From an uncultured Lachnospiraceae bacterium (GTDB lineage: Bacteria; Bacillota; Clostridia; Lachnospirales; Lachnospiraceae), in assembly GCA_910588285.1 (NCBI GenBank), contig CAJUQB010000014.1, positions 3,820-67,819 on the forward strand: 64,000 nucleotides of DNA, read 5' to 3'. The notes under the pieces are model-generated. The model was not told the DNA's origin and ran no database searches. It saw only the letters and a list, made by a program, of their open reading frames with translations. Shown one piece after another: positions 41,980 through 49,965 of this stretch (its first letter is position 1; every line of letters starts with the position of its first letter). The position numbers were made by a program, and so were the translations under genes.

Positions 41980-43170
41980 ATGGCAGAGCAGAAGAGAGAT
42001 TATTATGAGGTCTTAGGCGTTGACAGGAACGCCGACGACGCAGCATTGAAAAAGGCATACCGTGTACTTGCCAAGAAATACCATCCGGATATGAATCCGG
42101 GAGATGCGGAGGCAGAGAAGAAGTTCAAGGAGGCCTCGGAAGCCTATGCAGTCTTAAGCGATCCGGACAAACGGCACCAGTATGACCAGTTTGGCCATGC
42201 GGCCTTTGAGGGCGGCGGTGCAGGAGGAGCAGGGGGCTTCGACTTCTCGGGTATGGATTTCGGCGATATATTCGGCGATATATTTGGTGATTTATTTGGC
42301 GGCGGGAGAAGGCGTTCCGCAGACAACGGCCCACGCCGGGGCGCGAACTTACGGGCAGTGATCCGGATTACCTTTGAGGAGGCAGCCTTTGGCTGTGAGA
42401 AGGAGATTGAGATCACCTTAAAGGACGACTGCTCCACCTGCCACACCACCGGCGCCAAACCGGGGACATCTCCGGAGACCTGCGGCAAGTGCGGGGGCAA
42501 GGGCAAGGTGGTTTATACCCAGCAGTCCTTCCTGGGGATGGTTCAGAATGTGCAGACCTGCCCGGACTGCGGCGGAACCGGCAAGATCATTCGGGAGAAA
42601 TGCCCGGACTGCCGCGGCACCGGCTATGTCGCCAGCCGCAGGAAGATCAAGGTATCAATCCCGGCCGGAATCGACGATGGACAGAGCGTAAGGATTCGGG
42701 ACAAGGGAGAACCGGGAACCAATGGAGGGCCGAGAGGCGATCTGCTGGTGGAGGTGAATGTGTCCAGACACCCGATTTTCCAACGGCAGGATATGAATGT
42801 TTACTCCACTGCACCGATTTCCTTTGCACAGGCAGCCCTGGGCGGCGAGGTGAAGATCAGCACCATTGACGGTGATGTGCTTTACGATGTGAAGCCGGGA
42901 ACTCAGACAGATACCAGGATCCGCTTAAAGGGCAAGGGCATTCCCTCTCTGCGGAACAAGGCGGTGCGGGGGGACCATTATGTAACCCTGGTGGTGCAGG
43001 TGCCCACGTCCTTGAGCAGCGATGCCAAGGAGGCGCTTCGCAAGTACGATGCATTGGCTGGCAACAGCCTGAAGAGCCAGAGCGGCGCTGCAGACGGCGG
43101 CGGGAAGGAAAAGCATGGGAAGAAGAAGGGATTTATGGATAAGCTGAAGGAGTCCCTGGAAGATATATAA
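41980..43170 (+). CDS. dnaJ: chaperone DnaJ (Hsp40)
   Basis: 396 aa. J domain with HPD (KKYHPDMNPG), Gly/Phe-rich region with GDIFGDIFGDLFGGG, then the zinc-binding domain: CSTCHTTG, CGKCGGKG, CPDCGGTG, CPDCRGTG. The first CxxC unit departs from CxGxG (Thr for the first Gly), but all eight zinc cysteines remain. C-terminal substrate-binding domains follow and a Lys/Gly-rich tail. It delivers clients to DnaK and triggers ATP hydrolysis. It is separated from dnaK by three hairpins and closed by a strong terminator. Confidence 0.97.
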   Translation: MAEQKRDYYEVLGVDRNADDAALKKAYRVLAKKYHPDMNPGDAEAEKKFKEASEAYAVLSDPDKRHQYDQFGHAAFEGGGAGGAGGFDFSGMDFGDIFGDIFGDLFGGGRRRSADNGPRRGANLRAVIRITFEEAAFGCEKEIEITLKDDCSTCHTTGAKPGTSPETCGKCGGKGKVVYTQQSFLGMVQNVQTCPDCGGTGKIIREKCPDCRGTGYVASRRKIKVSIPAGIDDGQSVRIRDKGEPGTNGGPRGDLLVEVNVSRHPIFQRQDMNVYSTAPISFAQAALGGEVKISTIDGDVLYDVKPGTQTDTRIRLKGKGIPSLRNKAVRGDHYVTLVVQVPTSLSSDAKEALRKYDALAGNSLKSQSGAADGGGKEKHGKKKGFMDKLKESLEDI

Positions 43171-43172
43171 GA

Positions 43173-43226
43173 AAAAGGGGCTGTCACACTCCCGATTGTT
43201 CAATCGTTCGTGCGACAGCCCCTTTT
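43173..43226. terminator. bidirectional terminator dnaJ / GH13 gene
   Basis: AAAAGGGGCTGTC (43173-43185) pairs with GACAGCCCCTTTT (43214-43226); the loop carries a second small hairpin CGATTG-TT-CAATCG. The A and T ends serve both convergent genes. Confidence 0.93.
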
Positions 43227-43227
43227 C

Positions 43228-45324
43228 CTATAGATGTGTTCTGGTAGTCAGTACCATTGTGGAGCGGGGGTCCATACGGACGTGATGATCTTCGATCAAT
43301 ACTGCTTCGCCGTCTGTTGGAATACCCTGAGGGAGAATGGTCTTGGCGGAGTCCGCTTCCAGAGACCACTCCATGGGATGGGGAAGGTCGGGAAGCCAGA
43401 ATTCCTGCGGTTCCCAGAATACGTTAATGGCCAGAAGAACCAAATCGTCTCCCGTATTATCGGAATTCCGCCCGGCATATATCACCCGCAGCACCTGAGT
43501 GGATGAGTCAGGTCCCATAACCTGGATTTCCGGATATCGCATGGAACAGTTTCCGGAAAAACGGCGTATAACGTCATGGGTTTGGCGAAACCGTATCAGG
43601 TGTTTTACATATTCAAAATGTTCCCGGTTTTTCTTCAAGTCCTCCCAGTTCAGCCAGGAAATTTCATTGTCCTGACAGTAAGCGTTATTGTTTCCGAATT
43701 GTGTGTTCAAAAATTCATCCCCGGCTAAAAACATCGGTGTTCCCCGGCTCATCAACAGGACGGTCATGGCATTTTTGGCCAGCTTTTGCCGCAGAGAAAG
43801 GACTTCTGCATCCTCGGTATCCCCTTCAACGCCGCAGTTCCAGCTTAGGGTCTCGCCGCCGTCGGTATTGTTCCAGCCGTTGGCTTCGTTGTGTTTCATA
43901 TTATAGGAATACATGTCCCATAAGGTGAATCCGTCGTGGCAGTTTAAAAAATTGATGGAGGCATTGTATCCCCGGCTGTTGGGGTCATACAAATCCGGCG
44001 AACCGAGGATGCGCTTGGCGGCGGTGGAAGCGAGCCCTAAGTCGCCCTTTAGGTAATTGCGCATGTCATCCCGGTATCTGCCGTTCCATTCCGCCCAGCG
44101 GTTCCATGCGGGAAAGCTGCCTACCTGATACATGCCGCCTGCGTCCCATGCTTCGGCGATCAGCTTCACGTCCCCCAGAATGGGATCAAAGGCAAGGCTC
44201 TGCAGAAGCGGCGGGCTGCTCATGGGGGTGCCGTCCTCGTTGCGCCCCAGGATGCTGGCAAGGTCAAAGCGGAACCCGCTTACATGATAGGTAATGGTCC
44301 AGTATCTTAAGCATTCCAGGATCATCTGATGTACGATGGGGTGGTTGCAGTTGAGGGTGTTGCCGCAGCCGCTGAAATTGTAGTAGTAGCCGTCCGGGGT
44401 GAGCATGTAATAAATATTGTTGTCAAATCCCTTGAAGGAAAAGCTTGGTCCCAGTTCATTTCCCTCGGCGGTGTGGTTGAACACCACATCCAAAAAGCAT
44501 TCGATACCGTTTTCATTCAGTTCTTTAATCAGGGTTTTGAGCTCCGCACCTTCACGGTTGTATTCGGTCACTCCCGCATAACTGGTATTGGGGGCGAAAA
44601 AGCTTACGGTGTTATAGCCCCAATAATCCACCAGCAGCTTGCCGTCCACCATCCGGCTGTCCTTCATTTCATCAAATTCAAAAATCGGCATCAGTTCCAC
44701 TGCGTTGACGCCCAGCTCCTTCAGGTAGGGAATCTTTTCCCGCAGGCCTGCGAAGGTGCCCGGATGGGTTACTCCGGAGGAGGAATGCTTGGTGTACCCC
44801 CGGGTATGGACCTCGTAGATGACCAAATCCTCCATGGGAATCAGAGGTCTTGCTTCTTTTCCCCAATCAAAATCATCCTTTACCACCCGGGCCTTATAGA
44901 AGGTCCCCTTGTTGGGGGAATGCCCCCAGACACTCTGGCCGGTGACGGCCTTTGCGTAAATGTCCAAAAGGATATTCTTCTTGTCGAACAGAAGTCCCTT
45001 GGAAACATCATAAGGGCCGTCGAGACGGTAAGCATACTCGAAATCTTCGATATTCAGGCCGAACACGATCATGGAATACACCTTTCCCACCCGGTAATGC
45101 TCGGGGAAGGGCAGGACGGCATAGGGTTCGTTTTCCTCACGGTGGAACAGGAGCAGTTCGCAGTATGTAGCCTGAAAGGAATGGACGGTAAAATTGACGC
45201 CTACCGGGATAGCGGTGGCCCCGTTTAGTTCGTATAAGCCGGGCCTTACGTCAAAACCCGCGATTTTATCCATGGGGATCATGTGGATACTTCCCATGGA
45301 GCTGATGATTTTCTCGTCTTTCAT
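43228..45324 (-). CDS. GH13 alpha-glucan debranching-type enzyme (GlgX/isoamylase-like)
   Basis: 698 aa without a signal peptide. An N-terminal CBM48-like beta domain (about 20-140) precedes a GH13 barrel: IYEVHTRGYTKH, DVVFNHTAEG (region I), GFRFDLASIL with the nucleophile Asp (region II), LIAEAWDAGG with the acid Glu (region III) and NCHDG (region IV). The pattern matches glycogen debranching GlgX/isoamylase proteins. It would cleave alpha-1,6 branches of glycogen or internalised maltodextrin; the exact specificity is inference. It stands alone, convergent to dnaJ, with GGAAAGGA before its ATG. Confidence 0.9.
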   Translation of the reverse strand: MKDEKIISSMGSIHMIPMDKIAGFDVRPGLYELNGATAIPVGVNFTVHSFQATYCELLLFHREENEPYAVLPFPEHYRVGKVYSMIVFGLNIEDFEYAYRLDGPYDVSKGLLFDKKNILLDIYAKAVTGQSVWGHSPNKGTFYKARVVKDDFDWGKEARPLIPMEDLVIYEVHTRGYTKHSSSGVTHPGTFAGLREKIPYLKELGVNAVELMPIFEFDEMKDSRMVDGKLLVDYWGYNTVSFFAPNTSYAGVTEYNREGAELKTLIKELNENGIECFLDVVFNHTAEGNELGPSFSFKGFDNNIYYMLTPDGYYYNFSGCGNTLNCNHPIVHQMILECLRYWTITYHVSGFRFDLASILGRNEDGTPMSSPPLLQSLAFDPILGDVKLIAEAWDAGGMYQVGSFPAWNRWAEWNGRYRDDMRNYLKGDLGLASTAAKRILGSPDLYDPNSRGYNASINFLNCHDGFTLWDMYSYNMKHNEANGWNNTDGGETLSWNCGVEGDTEDAEVLSLRQKLAKNAMTVLLMSRGTPMFLAGDEFLNTQFGNNNAYCQDNEISWLNWEDLKKNREHFEYVKHLIRFRQTHDVIRRFSGNCSMRYPEIQVMGPDSSTQVLRVIYAGRNSDNTGDDLVLLAINVFWEPQEFWLPDLPHPMEWSLEADSAKTILPQGIPTDGEAVLIEDHHVRMDPRSTMVLTTRTHL

Positions 45325-45520
45325 GATTTTGTATCCTTTCCTTTTCGTGAATATGATTTAAGTATAACAAATTTAGAGCTGTAAGGAAAGAAAAATTGTG
45401 TGATAATTCAGAATAAATGGTGTGTCTGTTACTTTTTACGGGTCAGGAATGCGCACTAGCTGCGCAGGGTCTGCCCCAGCGAAGCGAGGGTATTCCGTGA
45501 GAACATGATTCAGGAGTGAG

Positions 45521-45568
45521 GGGCTGGATGCGTTACAGTTCGCGGCCGGTCACGCCGTGAATTGTAAC
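45521..45568. repeat. dispersed hairpin repeat, copy B (inverted relative to 30160)
   Basis: Reverse-complementing 45532-45568 gives a 37-base palindrome that matches 30160-30196 at 34 of 37 positions, followed in both by GCATCCAGCCC. Copy B lacks the second and third hairpins of copy A. Confidence 0.85.
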
Positions 45569-45594
45569 AGAATGCCTGCAGTTTTAGAAAATCC

Positions 45595-45623
45595 TTGCGA
45601 AACAATACCCAATTGGGTATAAT
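45595..45623 (+). promoter_or_regulatory. promoter of the AAA-ATPase/nuclease gene
   Basis: TTGCGA at 45595-45600, 17-base spacer, TATAAT at 45618-45623. Confidence 0.78.
45605..45620 (+). promoter_or_regulatory. 16-base perfect palindromic operator
   Basis: ATACCC-AATT-GGGTAT lies in the promoter spacer and overlaps the -10. Arms equal those of the CsoR operators at 4775 and 4807, but the centre has 4 bases instead of 5. The regulator is not known. Confidence 0.7.
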
Positions 45624-45679
45624 TTAAGGAAGTATTTTGGGAGAATTCTGTGAAATCGTGGGAAGGGGGCGAACTGCTC

Positions 45680-47260
45680 ATGGCTAGGTTTTTTAATACA
45701 GATGGCTCTTGCGATCCTAAGCTGAATTATATGGTAGATCTATCGGTGCGTTTGAAAGACATCAGGAAAATGGTAGATGCCGGGAAATATTTTACTATCA
45801 ACCGGGCCAGACAATATGGAAAGACTACTATTTTAACGGCGCTCCATGATGATCTGGAACAGAGCTATCTGGTGATCAGCCTGGATTTTCAGACCATCAG
45901 CTGTGCTGATTTTGCGTCAGAGCAGAGCTTTGTTACTGCTTTTTCAAGGGAGCTTTTGGATTGTGCACAGAATCTTTCGGGCAGAGTGAAGGAAAAGTTG
46001 GAGCAATATGCAGCAGGTGTGAGAAAGGAAACGACGCTTTCCGTATTATTTAAGACACTGATGGAGCTGTGCAGAACATCTGATAAAAAGGTTGTTTTGA
46101 TGATTGATGAGATAGATACTGCTTCCAACAATCAGGTTTTTATGGATTTTTTATCACAGCTTCGGGCCTATTATTTAAAGAGACGAAGGACGCCTGCTTT
46201 CCATTCTGTAATTCTTGCCGGAGTTTATGATATTCGGAATATCAGGAGAAAAATCCATCCGGAGGAGGCACACCAGATGAACAGCCCCTGGAACATTGCA
46301 GCTGATTTTAATGTAGAAATGGGGTTTTCAACAGAGGATATCTCCGGAATGCTGCAGGACTATGAAAATGATTATCACATTGGGATGGATATAGAGAAAA
46401 TGGCTCATTTGCTCTACACATATACCCATGGATATCCGTTTTTGGTTTCCAGGCTGTGTAAGTTTATGGATGAGAGGCTTCCCGGCAGCCAGGATTATCC
46501 GGATCGGGGCAGTGCATGGACAGAACAGGGATTCCTGGAAGCAGAGAAGATGATGGTAAAAGAGGATAACGCATTGTATGAATCCCTGATCGGAAAGCTG
46601 GAATGTTATCCAAAGCTTAAGACGATCCTGTATGAGCTGCTGTTTCATGGAAAGAATATCCCATATACTGCGACAAACGTCTATTTGAAGGACGCCGCTA
46701 TGTTTGGATTTATTCGCAATGAGAAGGATATGATGGTAATTTCCAACCGGATTTTTGAAACAGTGCTGTATAATCATTTTATTTCGGAGGAATTTGCCAC
46801 CAGCAAAATGTATCATGCGGGTCAGGTTGAGAAAAACCAATTTATTGTAGGCGGACATTTAGATATCAGGCGGATCCTGGAGAAATTTATAGAAACCTTC
46901 CATGAGCTTTATGGCGAGAAGGATGACAGCTTCCTTGAAAATGTTGGAAGAAAGTATTTTATTCTTTTTTTGAAGCCAATTATTAACGGCGTTGGGAATT
47001 ATAGCATAGAACCCCAGACCAGGGATAGTGACCGTATGGATTTGGTGATTTATTATCGCGGAGAGCAGAACATCCTTGAGCTGAAAATCTGGCGCGGCAA
47101 TGCATATCATGAACGTGGGGAGCAGCAGCTTATTGGTTATCTTGATCATTTCCATATGAAGAAAGGCTATATGCTCAGCTTTAATTTTAATAAAAAGAAG
47201 GAACCTGGGATCAAAGAGATGGTACTTGGCGATAAAATACTGATTGAAGCCGTTGTATAA
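45680..47260 (+). CDS. AAA-ATPase_like / PD-(D/E)XK nuclease-type protein
   Basis: 526 aa from ATG 45680, 10 bases or so after GAAGGGGGC; GTG 45650 is a weaker option. N-terminal AAA-ATPase_like domain: degenerate P-loop RARQYGKTT (Gly47-Lys48-Thr) and Walker B VVLMIDEIDT. C-terminal PDDEXK_9-type domain: RMDLVIYYRGEQNILELKIWRG with Asp454, Glu467 and Lys469 in nuclease spacing, then HERGEQQLIGYLDHF. This two-domain family is abundant in gut Bacteroidetes and Clostridia and its role is unknown; defence or DNA metabolism are guesses. It is a single gene with its own palindromic operator and terminator. Confidence 0.88.
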   Translation: MARFFNTDGSCDPKLNYMVDLSVRLKDIRKMVDAGKYFTINRARQYGKTTILTALHDDLEQSYLVISLDFQTISCADFASEQSFVTAFSRELLDCAQNLSGRVKEKLEQYAAGVRKETTLSVLFKTLMELCRTSDKKVVLMIDEIDTASNNQVFMDFLSQLRAYYLKRRRTPAFHSVILAGVYDIRNIRRKIHPEEAHQMNSPWNIAADFNVEMGFSTEDISGMLQDYENDYHIGMDIEKMAHLLYTYTHGYPFLVSRLCKFMDERLPGSQDYPDRGSAWTEQGFLEAEKMMVKEDNALYESLIGKLECYPKLKTILYELLFHGKNIPYTATNVYLKDAAMFGFIRNEKDMMVISNRIFETVLYNHFISEEFATSKMYHAGQVEKNQFIVGGHLDIRRILEKFIETFHELYGEKDDSFLENVGRKYFILFLKPIINGVGNYSIEPQTRDSDRMDLVIYYRGEQNILELKIWRGNAYHERGEQQLIGYLDHFHMKKGYMLSFNFNKKKEPGIKEMVLGDKILIEAVV

Positions 47261-47296
47261 AAACAATGCGTAATGGGAAGCTTATGCAGAAAAGAA

Positions 47297-47335
47297 AAAG
47301 CCAGTGGATTTTTTTCGCTGGCTTTCCATTTTTTT
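47297..47335 (+). terminator. terminator of the AAA-ATPase gene
   Basis: AAAGCCAG - 13 bases - CTGGCTTT followed by CCA and a T7 run. Confidence 0.75.
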
Positions 47336-47446
47336 GGTGGGTATCAGCCTTTTGTTTTGGCGCATACTATGTCTGCACAGGTCTTTTTTCTGCCTGATAA
47401 AAATCCTGTGCAAAATCCAATACGCCAATGAGAAAGGAGCGCCACA

Positions 47447-47632
47447 ATGGATCAATTGTCAGAAAAAGAGTTAAACGGTTTGAATGAGCTTCTGAATGAG
47501 GAAGAGCTGCTGGTGAAGAAATTTCGGATGCTGGCCACCCACAGTCAGGATTCAGAGGTAAAGTCGAAATTTGAAGAGATTGCAAACCGGCATCAGGAGC
47601 ATTTTATGTCCCTGTATTCGCAGCTGCGATAA
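47447..47632 (+). CDS. small ferritin-like/spore coat-type protein
   Basis: 61 aa, two predicted amphipathic helices (LSEKELNGLNELLNEEELLVKKFRMLAT and EVKSKFEEIANRHQEHFMSLYSQL). GAAAGGAG precedes the ATG. It resembles half of a four-helix coat protein of the CotF/rubrerythrin-like type and is followed by a 96-aa CotF-type gene, so a paired spore-coat role is inferred. Too short for certain family assignment. Confidence 0.75.
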   Translation: MDQLSEKELNGLNELLNEEELLVKKFRMLATHSQDSEVKSKFEEIANRHQEHFMSLYSQLR

Positions 47633-47698
47633 TTAAGATAAGAGAGATAATTAAGATAAGTGAGATAAGAAAGATAAGAGAGATCGGAGGAAGAACAG
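47630..47698 (+). repeat. AGATAAG-rich purine repeat between the two coat-type genes
   Basis: ATAATTAAGATAAG occurs twice (47630-47643 and 47647-47660 region), followed by further AGATAAG units, ending in GGAGG before the next ATG. A slippage-prone leader. Confidence 0.7.
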
Positions 47699-47989
47699 AT
47701 GATACAGATGGATCAGACACAGCAGCCGCTCTACTCGGAAAAGGAAGTATTATCCGATGCGCTGACTGCGGAAAAGACGGCTACAGAGCACTACAATATC
47801 TGGGCAAACGAATGTGTGCATGCCAATGTCAGGGATGCCATTCTCGACTGCCTTGACAAGGAGCATGCCATCCAGCAGGATGTATTTCGGATGATGCATG
47901 GCAGGGGATTCTATCCCACACCGGCAGCAGAGATGCAGAAGGTGGAGGAGGCCAAGCAGAAATTCTCCCAGTGCGCACAGAAGCTTTAA
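47699..47989 (+). CDS. CotF-type spore coat protein
   Basis: 96 aa from ATG 47699 (GGAGG 8 bases upstream). The sequence YSEKEVLSDALTAEKTATEHYNIWANECVHANVRDAILDCLDKEHAIQQDVFRMMHGRGFYPTPAA fits the Coat_F family: helical, ending in the GWYPxxPA-like motif (here GFYPTPAA). Known members are assembled in the spore coat; expression is usually by late mother-cell sigma factors. It forms a pair with the 61-aa gene upstream. Confidence 0.85.
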   Translation: MIQMDQTQQPLYSEKEVLSDALTAEKTATEHYNIWANECVHANVRDAILDCLDKEHAIQQDVFRMMHGRGFYPTPAAEMQKVEEAKQKFSQCAQKL

Positions 47990-48003
47990 ATTTTTGAAAT
48001 CAT

Positions 48004-48102
48004 AGGATCCTGCCTGGGGCATAAGGGCGAAATCGTGTTGCCAAAAGCGGCTCTTTGGAACATGAACGGCAATAGAAATAAGCCCCGGGCAGGATTCTTT
48101 TC
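48004..48102. terminator. large-loop terminator-like hairpin before prmA
   Basis: ATCCTGCCTGGGGC (48007-48020) pairs with GCCCCGGGCAGGAT (48082-48095), followed by TCTTTT. The 60-base loop contains its own GTTGCC/GGCAA pairing. It separates the coat gene from the prmA promoter. Confidence 0.65.
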
Positions 48103-48111
48103 GATATGGGC

Positions 48112-48140
48112 TTGACGTATGGGGAAAAAATCCGTATTCT
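48112..48140 (+). promoter_or_regulatory. prmA promoter
   Basis: TTGACG at 48112-48117, 17-base spacer, TATTCT at 48135-48140. Confidence 0.72.
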
Positions 48141-48184
48141 AGTACATAGAGATTTTTGTTGCCAGAAAGGAAACGGAAAAAACG

Positions 48185-49138
48185 ATGAAATGGAAAAAAT
48201 ATACCATCAAGACCACCACTCAGGCGGAGGACATCTTAAGCGCCGCCCTGGCGGAGATCGGGATCTGGGGCGTCCAGATCGAGGATAACGTGCCCCTGTC
48301 AGAGGAGGACCGGAAAAAATTATACATTGATTTTCTGCCGGAGCTTGCGCCGGACGATGGAGTGGCCTACGTGAGCTTTTTTCTGGACAGTGAGGAGGAT
48401 CAGCAGGAAATCCTTACAGCCGTACAGGAGGAGCTGCAAAGCCTGCGGGCCTTTACGGATATCGGCGAGGGGACGATAACTACAGACGAGACGGAGGACA
48501 AAGACTGGATCAACAACTGGAAGCAGTATTTCAAGTCCTTTTCCATTGACGATATCTTTATTAAGCCCACCTGGGAGGAGGCGCCGGCAGAGGAGGGCTA
48601 TTCCTGCATCATTGAGATTGATCCGGGAACCTCCTTTGGGACCGGGAAGCATGAGACCACACAGCTGGCCATCCGGCAGCTGCGGAAGTATCTAAAGCCG
48701 GGAGATCAGGTGCTGGATGTGGGCTGCGGCAGCGGGATTTTGTCCATTATCAGCCTGAAGCTGGGGGCAGGCCATGTGGTGGGGACAGACGTGGACCCGG
48801 AATGCATGAGCTCCACCAGGGAGAATATGGAGGGGAACCACCTGCCTGCAGAGGCAGGCTGCTTCTATCAGGGCAATCTCATTGATGATACCAATCTGCA
48901 GCAGCAGGTGGGCTGTGAGTGCTTTGACATTGTGGTGGCCAATATTCTGGCAGACGTGATCATCCCCATGACCCCTGTGATTCCCAAACGCCTGAAGGCA
49001 GGCGGGATCTACATCACCTCAGGAATCATTGATTTCAAGGAGGAGGCGGTGAAGGAGGCCATTGCAGCAGCAGGCTTCGAGCTTCTGGAGATCGGCCGCC
49101 AGGGCGAGTGGGTCAGCGTGACAGCGAGGAAGCAGTGA
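48185..49138 (+). CDS. prmA: ribosomal protein L11 methyltransferase
   Basis: 317 aa. N-terminal substrate-recognition domain beginning MKWKKYTIKTTTQAEDILSAALAEIGIWGVQIED, then a Rossmann methyltransferase: EIDPGTSFGTGKHETTQLAI, VLDVGCGSGILSI and the NPPY-equivalent VVANILADVI. PrmA trimethylates L11 using S-adenosylmethionine. Its stop overlaps the rsmE start (TGATG), so they are coupled; the pair follows dnaJ in Bacillus (yqeT-yqeU), here after an insertion of four genes. Confidence 0.96.
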   Translation: MKWKKYTIKTTTQAEDILSAALAEIGIWGVQIEDNVPLSEEDRKKLYIDFLPELAPDDGVAYVSFFLDSEEDQQEILTAVQEELQSLRAFTDIGEGTITTDETEDKDWINNWKQYFKSFSIDDIFIKPTWEEAPAEEGYSCIIEIDPGTSFGTGKHETTQLAIRQLRKYLKPGDQVLDVGCGSGILSIISLKLGAGHVVGTDVDPECMSSTRENMEGNHLPAEAGCFYQGNLIDDTNLQQQVGCECFDIVVANILADVIIPMTPVIPKRLKAGGIYITSGIIDFKEEAVKEAIAAAGFELLEIGRQGEWVSVTARKQ

Positions 49139-49872
49139 TGCGTCAGTTTTTTGTAGAATCAGAGCAGGTTGGAGCGGAAACGATTAGGATTGTGGGAGAG
49201 GATGCCAGGCATATTGGCCAGGTGCTCCGGATGAAGAGCGGGGAGCAGCTTAGGGTCAGCGACCGGCAGGGAAGGGACTTCTTCTGCCAGGTAGAGCAGG
49301 TGGAGCGGGAGGCAGTGACAGTACGGATCCTGTACCAGGATCATGAAAGCCGGGAGCTGCCGGTGAGGATTTCCCTGTTCCAGGGGCTTCCCAAGGGAGA
49401 CAAGATGGAGCTGGTGATCCAGAAGGCAGTGGAGCTTGGGGTGTATGAGATCATTCCGGTGGCCATGCGCAATTGTGTGGTGAAGCTGGACGAGAAGAAG
49501 GCAGAGGCCAAGGTGAAGCGCTGGAATGGGATCGCGGAGAGTGCGGCCAAGCAGTCCAGGCGCAGTATTGTCCCGGCAGTGCAGAAGGTAATGAGCTTTG
49601 AAGAGGCCTGCCGCTATGCCGAAACCATGGATGTGCGGCTTGTGCCCTATGAGAATGAGCGGGGCATGGAGCACACCCGCCAGGTCCTTGAGAGCCTGAA
49701 GCGGGAGGGCTCCCTGGCAGTATTTATCGGCCCGGAGGGGGGCTTTGACAAGAAGGAGATTGAAGCAATACGGGGAGAGGCACAGCTGCTGTCATTGGGA
49801 AACCGGATTTTGCGGACCGAGACAGCCGGTATGGCCATGCTCTCCATGCTTCTGTACCGGCTGGAGGAGTAG
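49138..49872 (+). CDS. rsmE: 16S rRNA (uracil1498-N3)-methyltransferase
   Basis: 244 aa from ATG 49138, overlapping the prmA stop. N-terminal PUA-like part (MRQFFVESEQVGAETIRIVGEDARHIGQVLRMKSGEQLRVSD) and a SPOUT-class trefoil-knot domain with VFIGPEGGFDKKEIEAI and LSLGNRILRTETA. It methylates U1498 of 16S rRNA. Transcribed from the prmA promoter. Confidence 0.96.
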   Translation: MRQFFVESEQVGAETIRIVGEDARHIGQVLRMKSGEQLRVSDRQGRDFFCQVEQVEREAVTVRILYQDHESRELPVRISLFQGLPKGDKMELVIQKAVELGVYEIIPVAMRNCVVKLDEKKAEAKVKRWNGIAESAAKQSRRSIVPAVQKVMSFEEACRYAETMDVRLVPYENERGMEHTRQVLESLKREGSLAVFIGPEGGFDKKEIEAIRGEAQLLSLGNRILRTETAGMAMLSMLLYRLEE

Positions 49873-49880
49873 TGGAAAAG

Positions 49881-49957
49881 TCAGCGGTCCGGAGGAATCG
49901 GCAGTACCAGAAGAATCAGCGGTCCGGAGGAATCGGCAGTACCGGAAGAATCAGCGG
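49881..49957 (+). repeat. 35-base tandem duplication between rsmE and the cysteine desulfurase gene
   Basis: Units 49881-49915 and 49916-49950 differ at one base and are followed by a third partial TCAGCGG. Each contains GGAGGAA. It extends the spacer of the operon and might place extra ribosome sites. Confidence 0.9.
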
Positions 49958-49965
49958 AGGAAGAG

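Larger units (their letters stand above)
45325..45679. other. spacer between the divergent GH13 gene and the AAA-ATPase gene
   Basis: It contains the inverted copy of the hairpin repeat (45521-45568), a GTGCGCA-like palindromic stretch around 45450-45466, and the operator/promoter of the AAA-ATPase gene at 45595-45623. A weak minus-strand -10 TATACT lies near 45361-45366 for the GH13 gene. Confidence 0.55.
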
